Assembly: GCF_000319305.2 (NCBI RefSeq)
Contig: NZ_AMWJ02000002.1
Location: 1,178,001 to 1,242,000 of the forward strand
DNA length: 64,000 nt
Direction: 5' to 3'
Source: Pseudomonas bharatica CSV86
Lineage (GTDB): Bacteria > Pseudomonadota > Gammaproteobacteria > Pseudomonadales > Pseudomonadaceae
Shown: positions 55,870 through 64,000 of the stretch, piece by piece
Layout of the letters: every line of letters starts with the position of its first letter
How positions within the stretch are numbered: position 1 is the first letter of the stretch
Position numbers and translations under genes: made by a program
Notes under the pieces: generated by a model
What the model was told of the DNA's origin: nothing
The model's input: the letters and a program-made list of their open reading frames with translations, nothing else
Databases searched by the model: none

Positions 55870-57578
55870 TCAGCGCGGTTCCATATGCGCGATCATCAGT
55901 TGCACCGTTTCCTGACCGCGGAACTCGTTTACATCGAGCTTGTAGGCCAGTTCGACCCAGCGCACCGTGGGTTCGGCCAGACGTCACGGTCGATGCCGAA
56001 GGCGATGCCGTCGAGCTTCACCGCGCCGCATTCGCTCTTGAGCACCACCTTGAGGTGGCGTTCGCCGACAACGCGCTGCTCCACCAACTGGAACACGCCA
56101 TGGAACAGCGGCTCGGGGAAGTGCTGGCCCCAGGGCCCGGCGTGGCGCAGGGCGCGGGCCAGTTCGAGATGGAATTCCTCGACCGCCAGGGTGCCGTCGG
56201 ACAGCAGGCGACCGGTCAGGTCCTCCTCACGCAGTTGCCGGCGCACTTCTTCGTCGAAGGCCTCGGCGAAGGCCGGGAAGTTGTCGGCGGGCAAGGACAG
56301 CCCGGCCGCCATGGCGTGGCCGCCGAACTTGCTGATCAGTTGCGGATGACGTGCCGCCACCGCATCCAGGGCATCGCGGATATGAAAACCCGGCACCGAA
56401 CGGGCCGAGCCCTTGAGCATGCCCTCGCCCGCGTCGGCGAAGGCGATGGTTGGACGGTGATAGCGCTCTTTCAGGCGCGAGGCGAGGATGCCGATCACAC
56501 CTTGGTGCCAATCGGCCTCGAACAGGCACAGGCCGAACGGCATCGACTCCAGCGGCAGGTCCTTGAGCTGGGCCAGCGCCTCGCGCTGCATGCCCTGTTC
56601 GATGGACTTGCGGTCCTGGTTGAGTTCGTCCAGCTGCACCGCCATGTCCCGGGCCAGGGCCTCGTCATCGCAGAGCAGGCATTCGATGCCCAGGCTCATG
56701 TCGTCGAGACGGCCAGCGGCGTTCAAGCGAGGGCCGAGGATGAAACCGAGATCGGTAGAGGTGATGCGCCGGTGATCGCGGCGGGCGACTTCGAGGATCG
56801 CCTTGAGCCCCGGACGGGCGCGGCCGGCACGGATGCGTTCCAGGCCCTGGTGCACCAGGATGCGGTTGTTGGCATCCAGCGGCACCACGTCGGCGACGCT
56901 GCCCAGGGCGACCAGGTCGAGCAGTTCGCCGAGGTTCGGCTGCGGCTTGTTGTCGTAATGCCCCAGGCCACGCAAACGCGTGCGCAAGGCCATCAGCACG
57001 TAGAAAATCACCCCGACCCCGGCCAGCGATTTGCTCGGGAATCCGCAGCCTGGCTGGTTGGGGTTGACGATGGCATCGGCCAGCGGCAACTCGTGGCCCG
57101 GCAGGTGGTGGTCGGTGACCAGCACCTTTAGCCCCGCAGCCTTCGCTGCCGCCACGCCCTCGACGCTGGAGATGCCGTTGTCCACGGTGATCAACAGGTC
57201 GGGTGTGCGCTGCAGGGCCACGGCGACGATTTCCGGGGTCAGGCCGTAACCGTATTCGAAGCGGTTGGGCACCAGGTAATCGACATGGGCCGCGCCCATC
57301 AGGCGCAAGCCGAGCACGCCGACACTGCTGGCGGTGGCGCCGTCGGCGTCGAAATCGCCGACGATCAGGATGCGCTGGCGTTTGGCCAGGGCCTCCACCA
57401 GCAGATCCACCGCCGCGTCGATGCCCTTGAGCAGGCTGAAGGGCAACAGCCGCGCCAGGCTTTTGTCCAGCTCTTCGGCGCTCTGTACGCCGCGCGCGGC
57501 GTACAGGCGGGTCAGCAGCGGCGGCAGGTCGCCAAGGAAAGGCAGGGTCGGGGGCAGCGAGCGGGGTTCGATACGCAT
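55870..57578 (-). pseudogene. recJ: Single-stranded-DNA exonuclease RecJ (frameshifted near 3' end)
   Basis: RecJ degrades ssDNA 5' to 3' in recombination and mismatch repair. The start at 57578 lies 11 bp after the yaeQ stop. The DHH-family motifs GDFDADGATAS and VTDHHLPG are intact, as is the later FGGHAMAAG region. After DVWPNP the frame is lost at a CCC run (GGG on plus, 55969-55971) and stops about 25 residues early in unrelated sequence. One extra base restores TVRWVELAYKLDVNEF and the stop at 55870, giving 569 residues. Damage to such a conserved gene points to a sequence error. Confidence 0.93.
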
Positions 57579-57589
57579 GGACTGATGGC

Positions 57590-58132
57590 TCAACCGCGCT
57601 CGCCCAGCAACCACTCCAGCTGCACTTCGTGCTGCCCGCGGTCGTCGGTGACGAAGACGGTGCCTTCGCTGATCATCACGTCCCACTTGATCGAGCGCGG
57701 CATGTCGGTGGCCAGGGTTTCCAGGACGTCCTGGGGCACGGCGGCGATATTCAGGTTCTTCAGGTTCTTCACCGCATCCACCACCTTGTTCTGCCACACG
57801 CGCAGGCTGCCGTAGGCCAGCAGGCTGGTGCGCTCGGTGCGGCGCGAGCACCAGGTCAGGCGCTCGGCGTCCGGCTGGCCGACCTCGATCCAGTGCAGGA
57901 TGCGGTCATCCAGGCTCTTTTCCCACAATGCAGCTTCATCGACATCCGACAGACCGCGACCGAACGACAGGTTCTCGTTGTACCAGAGCGCGTAGGCCAG
58001 CAGGCGTACGGCCATGCGTTCCTCGGTTTCCGAAGGATGGCGGGCGATGGTCTGCTTGACGTTCTCGTAGACGCCACGGTCAAGGTCCGTGAGGTTCAGT
58101 TCGAATTTGTAGGTGGTGGACGGCTGGGCCAT
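57590..58132 (-). CDS. YaeQ-family protein
   Basis: The 180-residue cytoplasmic protein matches YaeQ, a compact PD-(D/E)XK-like fold of unclear biochemical role (once proposed to affect RfaH-dependent transcription). Typical segments are YKFELNLTDLDRGVYE at the start and LLAYALWYNENLSFGRGLSD. It is 11 bp upstream of recJ and probably co-transcribed. Confidence 0.9.
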   Translation of the reverse strand: MAQPSTTYKFELNLTDLDRGVYENVKQTIARHPSETEERMAVRLLAYALWYNENLSFGRGLSDVDEAALWEKSLDDRILHWIEVGQPDAERLTWCSRRTERTSLLAYGSLRVWQNKVVDAVKNLKNLNIAAVPQDVLETLATDMPRSIKWDVMISEGTVFVTDDRGQHEVQLEWLLGERG

Positions 58133-58284
58133 GGGGACGGGCTTCTGGTAACGGGGAAAGTCGAGCAGTCTAACCGATGCGGCGGCAATCGACGAAGCGC
58201 GGCCACGATCCTGCGCTGCAACAGTATCTGCGCCTGTCGCCCTGTGATAAAAACGAGCGCACCGTTCATTGCCCCGGATGCCCT

Positions 58285-59483
58285 ATGTCGCTGCCCAGCA
58301 AACCCCTCGCCGGTCTGAAAGTCGTCGAACTCGGAACCTTGATCGCCGGCCCCTTCGCCTCGCGCATCTGCGCCGAATTCGGTGCCCAGGTCATCAAGGT
58401 CGAGTCGCCGGACGGCGGCGATCCGCTGCGCAAGTGGCGCAAGCTGTACGAAGGGACCTCGCTGTGGTGGTTCGTCCAGGCACGCAACAAGCAATCGCTG
58501 ACCCTCAACCTCAAGCATCCCGAAGGCATTGCGATCCTCAAGCGCCTGCTCGCCGACGCCGACATCCTGATCGAGAACTTCCGCCCCGGTGTGCTGGAAA
58601 AGCTCGGCCTGGGCTGGGACGTGCTCAAGGCGCTGAACCCCGGGCTGGTGATGGTCCGCCTGTCCGGTTTCGGCCAGACCGGGCCGATGAAGGACCAGCC
58701 GGGCTTCGGCGCAGTGGGCGAGTCCATGGGCGGGCTGCGCTATATCACCGGGTTCGAGGACCGGCCGCCGGTACGCACCGGGATTTCCATCGGTGACTCC
58801 ATCGCCGCCCTGTGGGGTGTGATCGGCGCCCTGATGGCCCTGCGACATCGCGAGGTCAACGGGGCGAAGGCCAGGTAGTGGACGTGGCACTGTACGAAGC
58901 CATCTTCGCCATGATGGAAAGCATGGTCCCGGAGTTCGATGTGTTTGGCTTCATCCGCGAGCGTACCGGCAACATCATGCCTGGCATCACACCGTCGTCC
59001 ATCCATACCAGCGCCGACGGCAAGCACGTGCAGATCGGCGCCAACGGCGACGCCATCTTCAAGCGCTTCATGCTTGCCATTGGCCGCGCCGACCTGGCCG
59101 AGGATCCGACGCTGGCCAGCAACGATGGGCGCGATGCCCGGCGCGACGAGCTGTACGGGGTAATCGACCGCTGGGCCAACAGCGTGCCGCTGGAACAGCT
59201 GATGCGCACCCTCAACGACGCCGAAGTGCCCGCCAGCCGCATCTATAGCGCCGAAGACATGTTCAGCGACCCGCAGTACCTCGCTCGCGAAATGTTCCTG
59301 CAGGCGAAGCTGCCCGACGGCAAGCCCTTCAGGATGCCGGGCATCGTGCCCAAGTTGTCCGATACACCGGGCTCCAGCGAATGGGTGGGACCGACGCTCG
59401 GCGAGCACACCGACCAGTTGCTCGCCGGCCTGGGCTACGATCCGGCCGCGATCGGCGCGCTGCGCGAGCAGGGTGCCATCTGA
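58285..59483 (+). pseudogene. CaiB/BaiF-type CoA-transferase (frameshifted)
   Basis: The restored 399-residue protein is a family III CoA-transferase that moves CoA between carboxylic acids (substrate unknown). The N-terminal part (LKVVELGTLIAGPFASRICAEFGAQVIKVE) is the family hallmark. The first frame stops at 58878 after REVNGAKAR; adding one G to the GGGG run at 58861-58864 gives VNGGEGQVVDVALYEAIF and the stop at 59483. It diverges from yaeQ. Its stop overlaps the CTG start proposed for the next gene. Confidence 0.92.
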
Positions 59484-60355
59484 AAGCGCTGCTACGCAGT
59501 ACCGGCCTCGGCTTGCTGCTCGTGGCATTGCTGGGAATTTCCGGTGTGATCGAAGCCAGGGAGCGCCTGACCTGGCTGTTGCGCGACCTGCCGCCCTTGA
59601 CCATCTTCGAAGGTTCGCAAAAGGGCCAGGGCGCGGTGGATCAACTGCTCGCCCGGTTGATCGAGCAAATGCCCGAATACGACCACAGCATCCTGCGGGT
59701 CAACCGGGCTCGCGCCATGCAGATGCTCGCAGAGCCCAGCTTCACCTGCGACCCGACCCTGCTATGGACCCCGGAGCGGGCGAAATTCATTTATTTCTCG
59801 GTGCCGAGCATGGGTACCCTGAGCAACGGCCTGATCGTGCGCAAGCAGGATGCGGCAATGGTCGAGCCGTTCCTGGTGGACGGCAAGGTCGATCTGCAGC
59901 GCCTGCTGGCCAGCGGCTCGTCGCGCCTGGGCATGGTTGCCGAACGTAGCTACAGCCCGCCGGTGGACATGCTGCTCAAGGCCGCCCCGCCCGCCACCCT
60001 GACCGCGCACTACGGCAACGACGCGATGCGCAGCCTGCTGCAGATGCAGCATCTGGGGCGCCTGAAGTGGTTGCTGGGGTATTGGACGGAAGTACGCTAC
60101 CTCAGTGTCGAGTCGGACCAGCCGCTGGACGACCTGGCCTTCTATCCGATCCAGGGCATGGCCCAGTACCAGTTCATCCATGTTGGCTGCTCGGATACCC
60201 CGCAAGGACGCGAGGCCGTCAGCCATATCGACCGCTTGTTGCTGGAGATGCGCGAACAACGCCTGCCACCGCTGTACGCCGCATGGCTCGACGAACAGAC
60301 CCGCAAGGCCTACCTGGAGGACGCGCGGCATTTCTTCGTCGAAGACCATCCGTAG
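59480..60355 (+). CDS. Periplasmic solute-binding-like protein (TIGR02285 type)
   Basis: The product of about 291 residues has a signal or anchor segment (LGLLLVALLGISGV) and a mature part that starts ERLTWLLRDLPPLTIFEG, typical of TIGR02285 proteins related to amino-acid-binding domains but without a partner transporter. No ATG is available. The best start is CTG at 59480, which overlaps the CoA-transferase stop (CTGA), with GCAGGG a few bases upstream. A GTG further in would remove half of the signal. Function unknown. Confidence 0.75.
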   Translation: MKALLRSTGLGLLLVALLGISGVIEARERLTWLLRDLPPLTIFEGSQKGQGAVDQLLARLIEQMPEYDHSILRVNRARAMQMLAEPSFTCDPTLLWTPERAKFIYFSVPSMGTLSNGLIVRKQDAAMVEPFLVDGKVDLQRLLASGSSRLGMVAERSYSPPVDMLLKAAPPATLTAHYGNDAMRSLLQMQHLGRLKWLLGYWTEVRYLSVESDQPLDDLAFYPIQGMAQYQFIHVGCSDTPQGREAVSHIDRLLLEMREQRLPPLYAAWLDEQTRKAYLEDARHFFVEDHP

Positions 60356-60360
60356 CAGCA

Positions 60361-60400
60361 AAAAAGAAACCCCGAACGGTGGGGAGCCCGATCGGGGTTA
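60361..60400 (-). terminator. Convergent rho-independent terminator
   Basis: AACCCCGA (60369-60376) pairs with TCGGGGTT (60393-60400). On the minus strand it is followed by TTTCTTTTTT, a strong tail that would end the DUF3509 transcript. In the plus direction the hairpin lacks a T-run, so it is weaker for the preceding gene. Confidence 0.8.
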
Positions 60401-60509
60401 AACGCTGGCCCTTGGATGGCCTTGCGTAGAGGCGGTGCGCAGGCATCGGAGCAAAATGCCAGTTCGCCACCTGTATAACGTCTGAGTGTCGTCTGCGCCA
60501 AAGGTTCCC

Positions 60510-60803
60510 TTACAGGCTGGCCGACAACTCGCGCCCCTGCCGGGCATGCTGCCAGGCGGCGATCACGCAGGGCTGCAAGCGCCCTTCGGCGATGCGCAGG
60601 TCACGCTGCAGGCCGTCTACCAGGTCCACCAGCAGGCGCTGGTCCTGCAGCTGGCCGGCCGGTGTGGTGCGCTGCAAAACCTGAAAACCATTCTCGTCAC
60701 GCAACGACAGCGTGAAATTGCCCGTCCCCAGGGGCTCCAGGATGACCTGATAAGGTGCCAATGCTTCATTGAGCAACAAGCTGACAGATTCCATCTTGTT
60801 CAC
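60510..60803 (-). CDS. DUF3509 family protein
   Basis: The 97-residue protein fits the small Pseudomonas DUF3509 family (LLNEALAPYQVILEPLG... near the start, then SLRDENG and a helical tail). GAGGTGA sits five bases before a GTG at 60803; an ATG three codons later (60794) is the alternative. It is monocistronic with its own terminator. Function unknown. Confidence 0.85.
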   Translation of the reverse strand: MNKMESVSLLLNEALAPYQVILEPLGTGNFTLSLRDENGFQVLQRTTPAGQLQDQRLLVDLVDGLQRDLRIAEGRLQPCVIAAWQHARQGRELSASL

Positions 60804-60966
60804 TTAATCACCTCGTTAGAACCAAGTGGTCTTTGACTGACCCCGCCAATCTCGAAAAAGTTCGACACCACGGGCTTTCACCGGGGGATTCACGGGAGCA
60901 TGCCCGGCAAAGATGACAGCTTGAACATGTCCTCCCTTGCAGCAATATCAAAAAGCCATCAACGAT

Positions 60967-62187
60967 TCAAGCCACGCCTTGCTGGCCATTGGTCGAAGGC
61001 TCGCGGGCATCGATCCATTGGAGCAATTCGCCGCCAGACATCGGCCAGGCGATGAAACCGCCCTGCAGGCAGGAACCGCCAAGCCCCTGTGCGGCGTGCC
61101 AGTCGGCCAGGGTGTCGACATCCTCCACCACCACGTCCAGTGCGCTGCGCCGGGCCAGGATCAAGGCCGAGGCCACCACGGCTGCCTTCTTGCCATCCTC
61201 GGCCATGCCACGGACGAACTCCCCGGGAAGCTTCACCTCGCTGAGCGGCAGGTCGAACAGTTGCCGGAGGTTGGCGGCACCACGGCCGAAGCCGTCCAGG
61301 CACAATTTGCAGCCGAGCTGGCGCAGGTCCGCCAGGCGTTGCAAGTGCACCGCATCGAGATCGGCGCAGTGGGATTCGGCGAGTTCGAGGGTCAAGGCAC
61401 TGGCCGGCAGTCGATGCTGCAGCAGCATGGCGCGCAAGCGTTCGGCGAACGTATCGTCGAGCAGGCTCGGCGTAGGCAGGTTCACCGCCACCGGCATCGG
61501 GCGCCGGTCTTCCAGGCGGATCGCCGCGCTGAGTGCCACGGCCTTTTCCAGCACATGCCAGGTCAGCATTTCCAGCAGCCCGGCGCCCTGCAGCGCGACG
61601 AAGAACTGGCCCGGGGTGAGCGAGCCCAGGGTCGGATGCTGCCAGCGTACCGAGGCTTCGACACCCAACAGGATGCCCTCTTTGTCGACCTTGGGTTGGT
61701 AGCGGACTTTCCACTGCCCCCGGGAATGGGCCAGCTGTTCCGGGGAAAGCCGGTTCAGTTCGAAGATTCGCGCAGTAGCTTCGGGCGCGGGCGGTTCGCC
61801 GATGCGTTCCATGTAATCACTGAGCAAGCGATGCAGCAGCGCCCCGCTGGCCGGTTTCTGCACACAGCCTAGCAGGCGCAGGCCGAGTTGAGGGGCAAGT
61901 TCGGCAATGTTGTCGAGCAGCGCCGGCTCGGCGTCGCTGAGCACGATCACTGCCGCAGCCAGTCGGTTTTGCGCCAGGTAGCGGATCAGCGCCAGGCCGT
62001 CCGGGCCGTCCATGTACAGGTCGCAGATCGCCACGTCTACCGGACCACGGCGCTCCAGCATCTGCATGGCCGCCGCAACCGACTCGGCGACAAGCACATC
62101 GAACACGCCATTGGCATTGAGCATCTGGTGCAGGGCCATGAGCTGAAAGGGATGGTCTTCGAGGATCAGGACCTTGAGCGAGTGCAT
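60967..62187 (-). CDS. Response regulator with degenerate EAL domain (RocR-like)
   Basis: The 406-residue protein has a receiver domain (phospho-acceptor Asp about 56 in ICDLYMDG) and an EAL domain (about 160-395), the RocR architecture. Active-site residues are partly lost: the EAL signature reads EASVR instead of ExLxR, and DDFG reads LDGFG, replacing the second Asp by Gly. Other conserved positions (AVNLP, LELAES, EVKLP, VVVEDV, CLQGG) remain. I infer little or no c-di-GMP hydrolysis, and perhaps a binding or signalling role. No kinase gene is adjacent. Confidence 0.9.
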   Translation of the reverse strand: MHSLKVLILEDHPFQLMALHQMLNANGVFDVLVAESVAAAMQMLERRGPVDVAICDLYMDGPDGLALIRYLAQNRLAAAVIVLSDAEPALLDNIAELAPQLGLRLLGCVQKPASGALLHRLLSDYMERIGEPPAPEATARIFELNRLSPEQLAHSRGQWKVRYQPKVDKEGILLGVEASVRWQHPTLGSLTPGQFFVALQGAGLLEMLTWHVLEKAVALSAAIRLEDRRPMPVAVNLPTPSLLDDTFAERLRAMLLQHRLPASALTLELAESHCADLDAVHLQRLADLRQLGCKLCLDGFGRGAANLRQLFDLPLSEVKLPGEFVRGMAEDGKKAAVVASALILARRSALDVVVEDVDTLADWHAAQGLGGSCLQGGFIAWPMSGGELLQWIDAREPSTNGQQGVA

Positions 62188-62380
62188 TGGGCAGGCCTCC
62201 GTGATGGCACGAAGCTGCGACTCTAGGGAAAGTGTGCGAGGCGACCTATAGGAAAAATCCGAAAGAACGGTGAATATTTCCGACTAGGGATCTGACGGTA
62301 GATCAGGAAATGGCTGCCTTGTGCGCTTGGTATCTGCGGCGGCAGGATTGTTGGTGTATGCAAGCCCAGGGAGCCTTTCA

Positions 62381-62557
62381 ATGACGATCAACCCGATCCG
62401 TACCGATGACGATTTGCGCGCTGCACTGGAACGGCTTGAAGCCATTTATCAGGCGGAGCGTGAAACGCCCGAAGCCATTGAAATGGAGGCGTTGGTGGCT
62501 GCGATCAGTGTGTATGAAAGCGAGCACTACTTACTGGCTGATCGCAGGATTACGTAG
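62381..62557 (+). CDS. Truncated HigA-like antitoxin remnant
   Basis: The 58-residue frame (start at 62381 behind GGGAG) matches the N-terminal part of HigA-type antitoxins: MTINPIRTDDDLRAAL and then ALVAAISVYESEHY. The family normally continues through a helix-turn-helix domain, which is missing; the frame ends at DRRIT. No HigB toxin is seen beside it. It is therefore probably a decayed relic, though the short frame itself is open. Confidence 0.65.
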   Translation: MTINPIRTDDDLRAALERLEAIYQAERETPEAIEMEALVAAISVYESEHYLLADRRIT

Positions 62558-62596
62558 GAGCGTCTGCCATCGGCCCGAGATGTGTAGATACCCATG

Positions 62597-62692
62597 CTCA
62601 TCGCTGGCAAGCCAGCTCCCACAGGTTTCTCGGCCAGCCGTAGATTTTGTGTTCGACACGGTCACTGTGGGAGCTGGCTTGCCAGCGATTGC
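62597..62692. repeat. REP/REPIN-like inverted pair
   Basis: Two canonical inverted arms surround a loop of about 45 bp. A degenerate second pair (ACTCCCACAGG ... TGACTGGCTTGCC) follows at about 62796-62880. Together with the thrC terminator they fill 62558-62937, where no gene is seen. Confidence 0.88.
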
Positions 62693-62892
62693 GGTGGTGC
62701 GGCTACGAGAGTAATCGCGGGTGCCCCCCACAGGGTACGCGTTGTGCCTTGGAACTGTTCTCTGTACGACAGCGCAGCCCGAAAGGCTGGGCGGACTCCC
62801 ACAGGTCCTGTGAATGCCGCACCTTGTGTGACTGGCTTGCCGGACCGCTGCACCGCAGTGATGAGGCCAGCGATTTGCCGGCACTCACGCAT

Positions 62893-62924
62893 TAAAAAGC
62901 CCGTCACTGAGGACGGGCTTTCTT
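62893..62924 (-). terminator. thrC rho-independent terminator
   Basis: GCCCGTC (62899-62905) pairs with GACGGGC (62912-62918) around a 6-bp loop; on the minus strand the stem is followed by TTTTTAAT. It lies 14 bp after the thrC stop codon. Confidence 0.92.
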
Positions 62925-62937
62925 CACCGCGTACCGC

Positions 62938-64000
62938 TTACAGCGGCTTGCCACGATTGCCGTGCTGACTTACGAACGCCTGGACCTTGCCCAGGTCATT
63001 GGCCAGTACGGTGCACTTTTCCTCCCGCGAGAACAGGTCTGCCAGGTGCGCTGGCAGTTCCAGTGCCTTGCCGACACCGGCCTTTTCCACCGCTTCCGGG
63101 AATTTGACCGGATGCGCGGTGCCGAGCACCACCATTGGGGTGTCCAGGCTGCGGCGGCATTCGCGGGCGGCCTTGACGCCAATGGCGGTGTGCGGGTCCA
63201 GCACTTCGCCAGTCTGGGCGAAGACTTCGGCGATGGTTTCGCAGGTCTGTGCGTCGTCCACGGCCAGGGAGTCGAACAGCTTGCGCGCTTCGGTCCAGCG
63301 ATCCTGCTCGACGCTGAAGCCGCCACCCTGCTTGAAGCTGGCCATCAGTTCGGCGATCGCCGCGCCGTTGCGGCCGTGCAGGTCGAACAGCAGGCGCTCG
63401 AAGTTCGAGGAAACCATGATGTCCATGGACGGCGACAGGGTCGCGTGCAGGGTTTCCTTGACGTACTGGTTGCCGCTCATGAAGCGGTGCAGGATGTCGT
63501 TGCGGTTGGTGGCGACGATCAGTTGGCTGATCGGCAGGCCCATGTTGCGCGCCAGGTAGCCGGCGAAGATGTCGCCGAAGTTGCCGGTCGGCACCGAAAA
63601 CGCCACGGAACGGGCCGGGCCGCCGAGCTGCAGGGCCGCGTGGAAGTAGTAGACGATCTGGGCCATGATCCGCGCCCAGTTGATCGAGTTGACCGCCACC
63701 AGGCGAGTGCCCTTGAGGAAGCCCTGGTCGGCGAAGCTGGCCTTGACCATTTCCTGGCAGTCGTCGAAGTTGCCTTCGATGGCGATGTTATGGATGTTCT
63801 CGCCCATGATGGTGGTCATCTGGCGGCGCTGCACTTCCGACACACGCTGGTGCGGGTGGAGGATGAAGATGTCGACGTTGTCGCAGCGACGGCAGCCTTC
63901 GATGGCCGCAGAACCGGTGTCGCCGCTGGTGGCACCGATGATCACCACGCGCTCGCCGCGCTTGGCCAGGACGTGGTCCAGCAGGCGGCCGAGCAGTTGC
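62938..64000 (-). CDS. thrC: Threonine synthase (5' end outside the window)
   Basis: The enzyme converts O-phosphohomoserine to threonine with PLP. About 354 residues of the C-terminal part are visible; the frame is still open at 64000 and the start lies beyond it. Visible signatures are GATSGDTGSAAIEG, the PLP-phosphate region SVPTGNFGDIFAGY and SSNFERLLFD, all of the long (proteobacterial) ThrC class. The PLP-binding Lys is expected upstream of the window. A clear terminator follows the stop. Confidence 0.96.
   Translation of the reverse strand, partial: QLLGRLLDHVLAKRGERVVIIGATSGDTGSAAIEGCRRCDNVDIFILHPHQRVSEVQRRQMTTIMGENIHNIAIEGNFDDCQEMVKASFADQGFLKGTRLVAVNSINWARIMAQIVYYFHAALQLGGPARSVAFSVPTGNFGDIFAGYLARNMGLPISQLIVATNRNDILHRFMSGNQYVKETLHATLSPSMDIMVSSNFERLLFDLHGRNGAAIAELMASFKQGGGFSVEQDRWTEARKLFDSLAVDDAQTCETIAEVFAQTGEVLDPHTAIGVKAARECRRSLDTPMVVLGTAHPVKFPEAVEKAGVGKALELPAHLADLFSREEKCTVLANDLGKVQAFVSQHGNRGKPL

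Noticed and set aside
60310..60501. A 63-codon minus-strand open frame between the DUF3509 gene and the solute-binding-like gene
   Set aside because: It runs through the terminator hairpin and into the 3' end of a supported gene, and has no family resemblance.

Overview
The window is GC-rich chromosomal DNA from a Pseudomonas, most likely of the putida/fluorescens lineage. The evidence is a complete wsp (wrinkly-spreader) operon beside lysS-prfB, the recJ/yaeQ/thrC neighbourhood, Pseudomonas-type DUF3509 and DUF533 proteins, and about ten copies of a REP/REPIN family built on the core ATCGCTGGCAAGCCAGCTCC. No rRNA, tRNA, prophage, IS element or CRISPR array was seen.

Layout. 123-3940 (minus) holds a small membrane protein, a lipoprotein hydrolase, a QEGLA-motif protein, a lipoprotein and a TetR regulator. 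4094-6785 is lysS and prfB, the latter with its programmed +1 frameshift. 6996-15389 is wspR-F-E-D-C-B-A read on the minus strand, a surface-sensing chemosensory system that makes c-di-GMP; wspD carries a frameshift. 15528-16207 is a DUF533/TerB-like gene. 16549-32807 (plus) is a long accessory locus: lipoprotein, outer-membrane channel, DUF2092, Pro-rich protein, MoxR ATPase, DUF58, DUF4381, two von Willebrand A membrane proteins, BatD-like protein, secreted HAD phosphatase, periplasmic sulfatase, membrane spermidine-synthase-like protein and a seven-haem TPR cytochrome. This is the best candidate for an undescribed multi-gene system. 32920-40649 is the trans-4-hydroxy-L-proline catabolic cluster (AraC regulator, permease, epimerase, deaminase, semialdehyde dehydrogenase, D-hydroxyproline dehydrogenase). 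40765-43256 holds a small protein and an acyltransferase. 43433-53680 is a polyamine locus: LysR regulator, a YdcSTUV-type ABC transporter flanked by two aminobutyraldehyde dehydrogenases, then a Tat-exported spermidine dehydrogenase. 54037-54620 is hicAB with a palindromic operator. 54655-64000 returns to core genes: old yellow enzyme, recJ, yaeQ, CoA-transferase, a solute-binding-like protein, DUF3509, a response regulator with a degenerate EAL domain, a HigA remnant and the 3' part of thrC.

The genes make two pathway statements. Hydroxyproline is taken up, epimerised, oxidised, deaminated and oxidised to 2-oxoglutarate. Spermidine is taken up or cleaved to 4-aminobutyraldehyde and then oxidised to GABA.

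Quality caveat. Eight genes are each broken by a net single-base frameshift, seven of them explained by one missing base in a G or C run (wspD, DUF533, permease, semialdehyde dehydrogenase, acyltransferase, recJ, CoA-transferase; the eighth is the spermidine-synthase-like gene). Because core genes such as recJ are included, consensus homopolymer error is more likely than real pseudogenisation.
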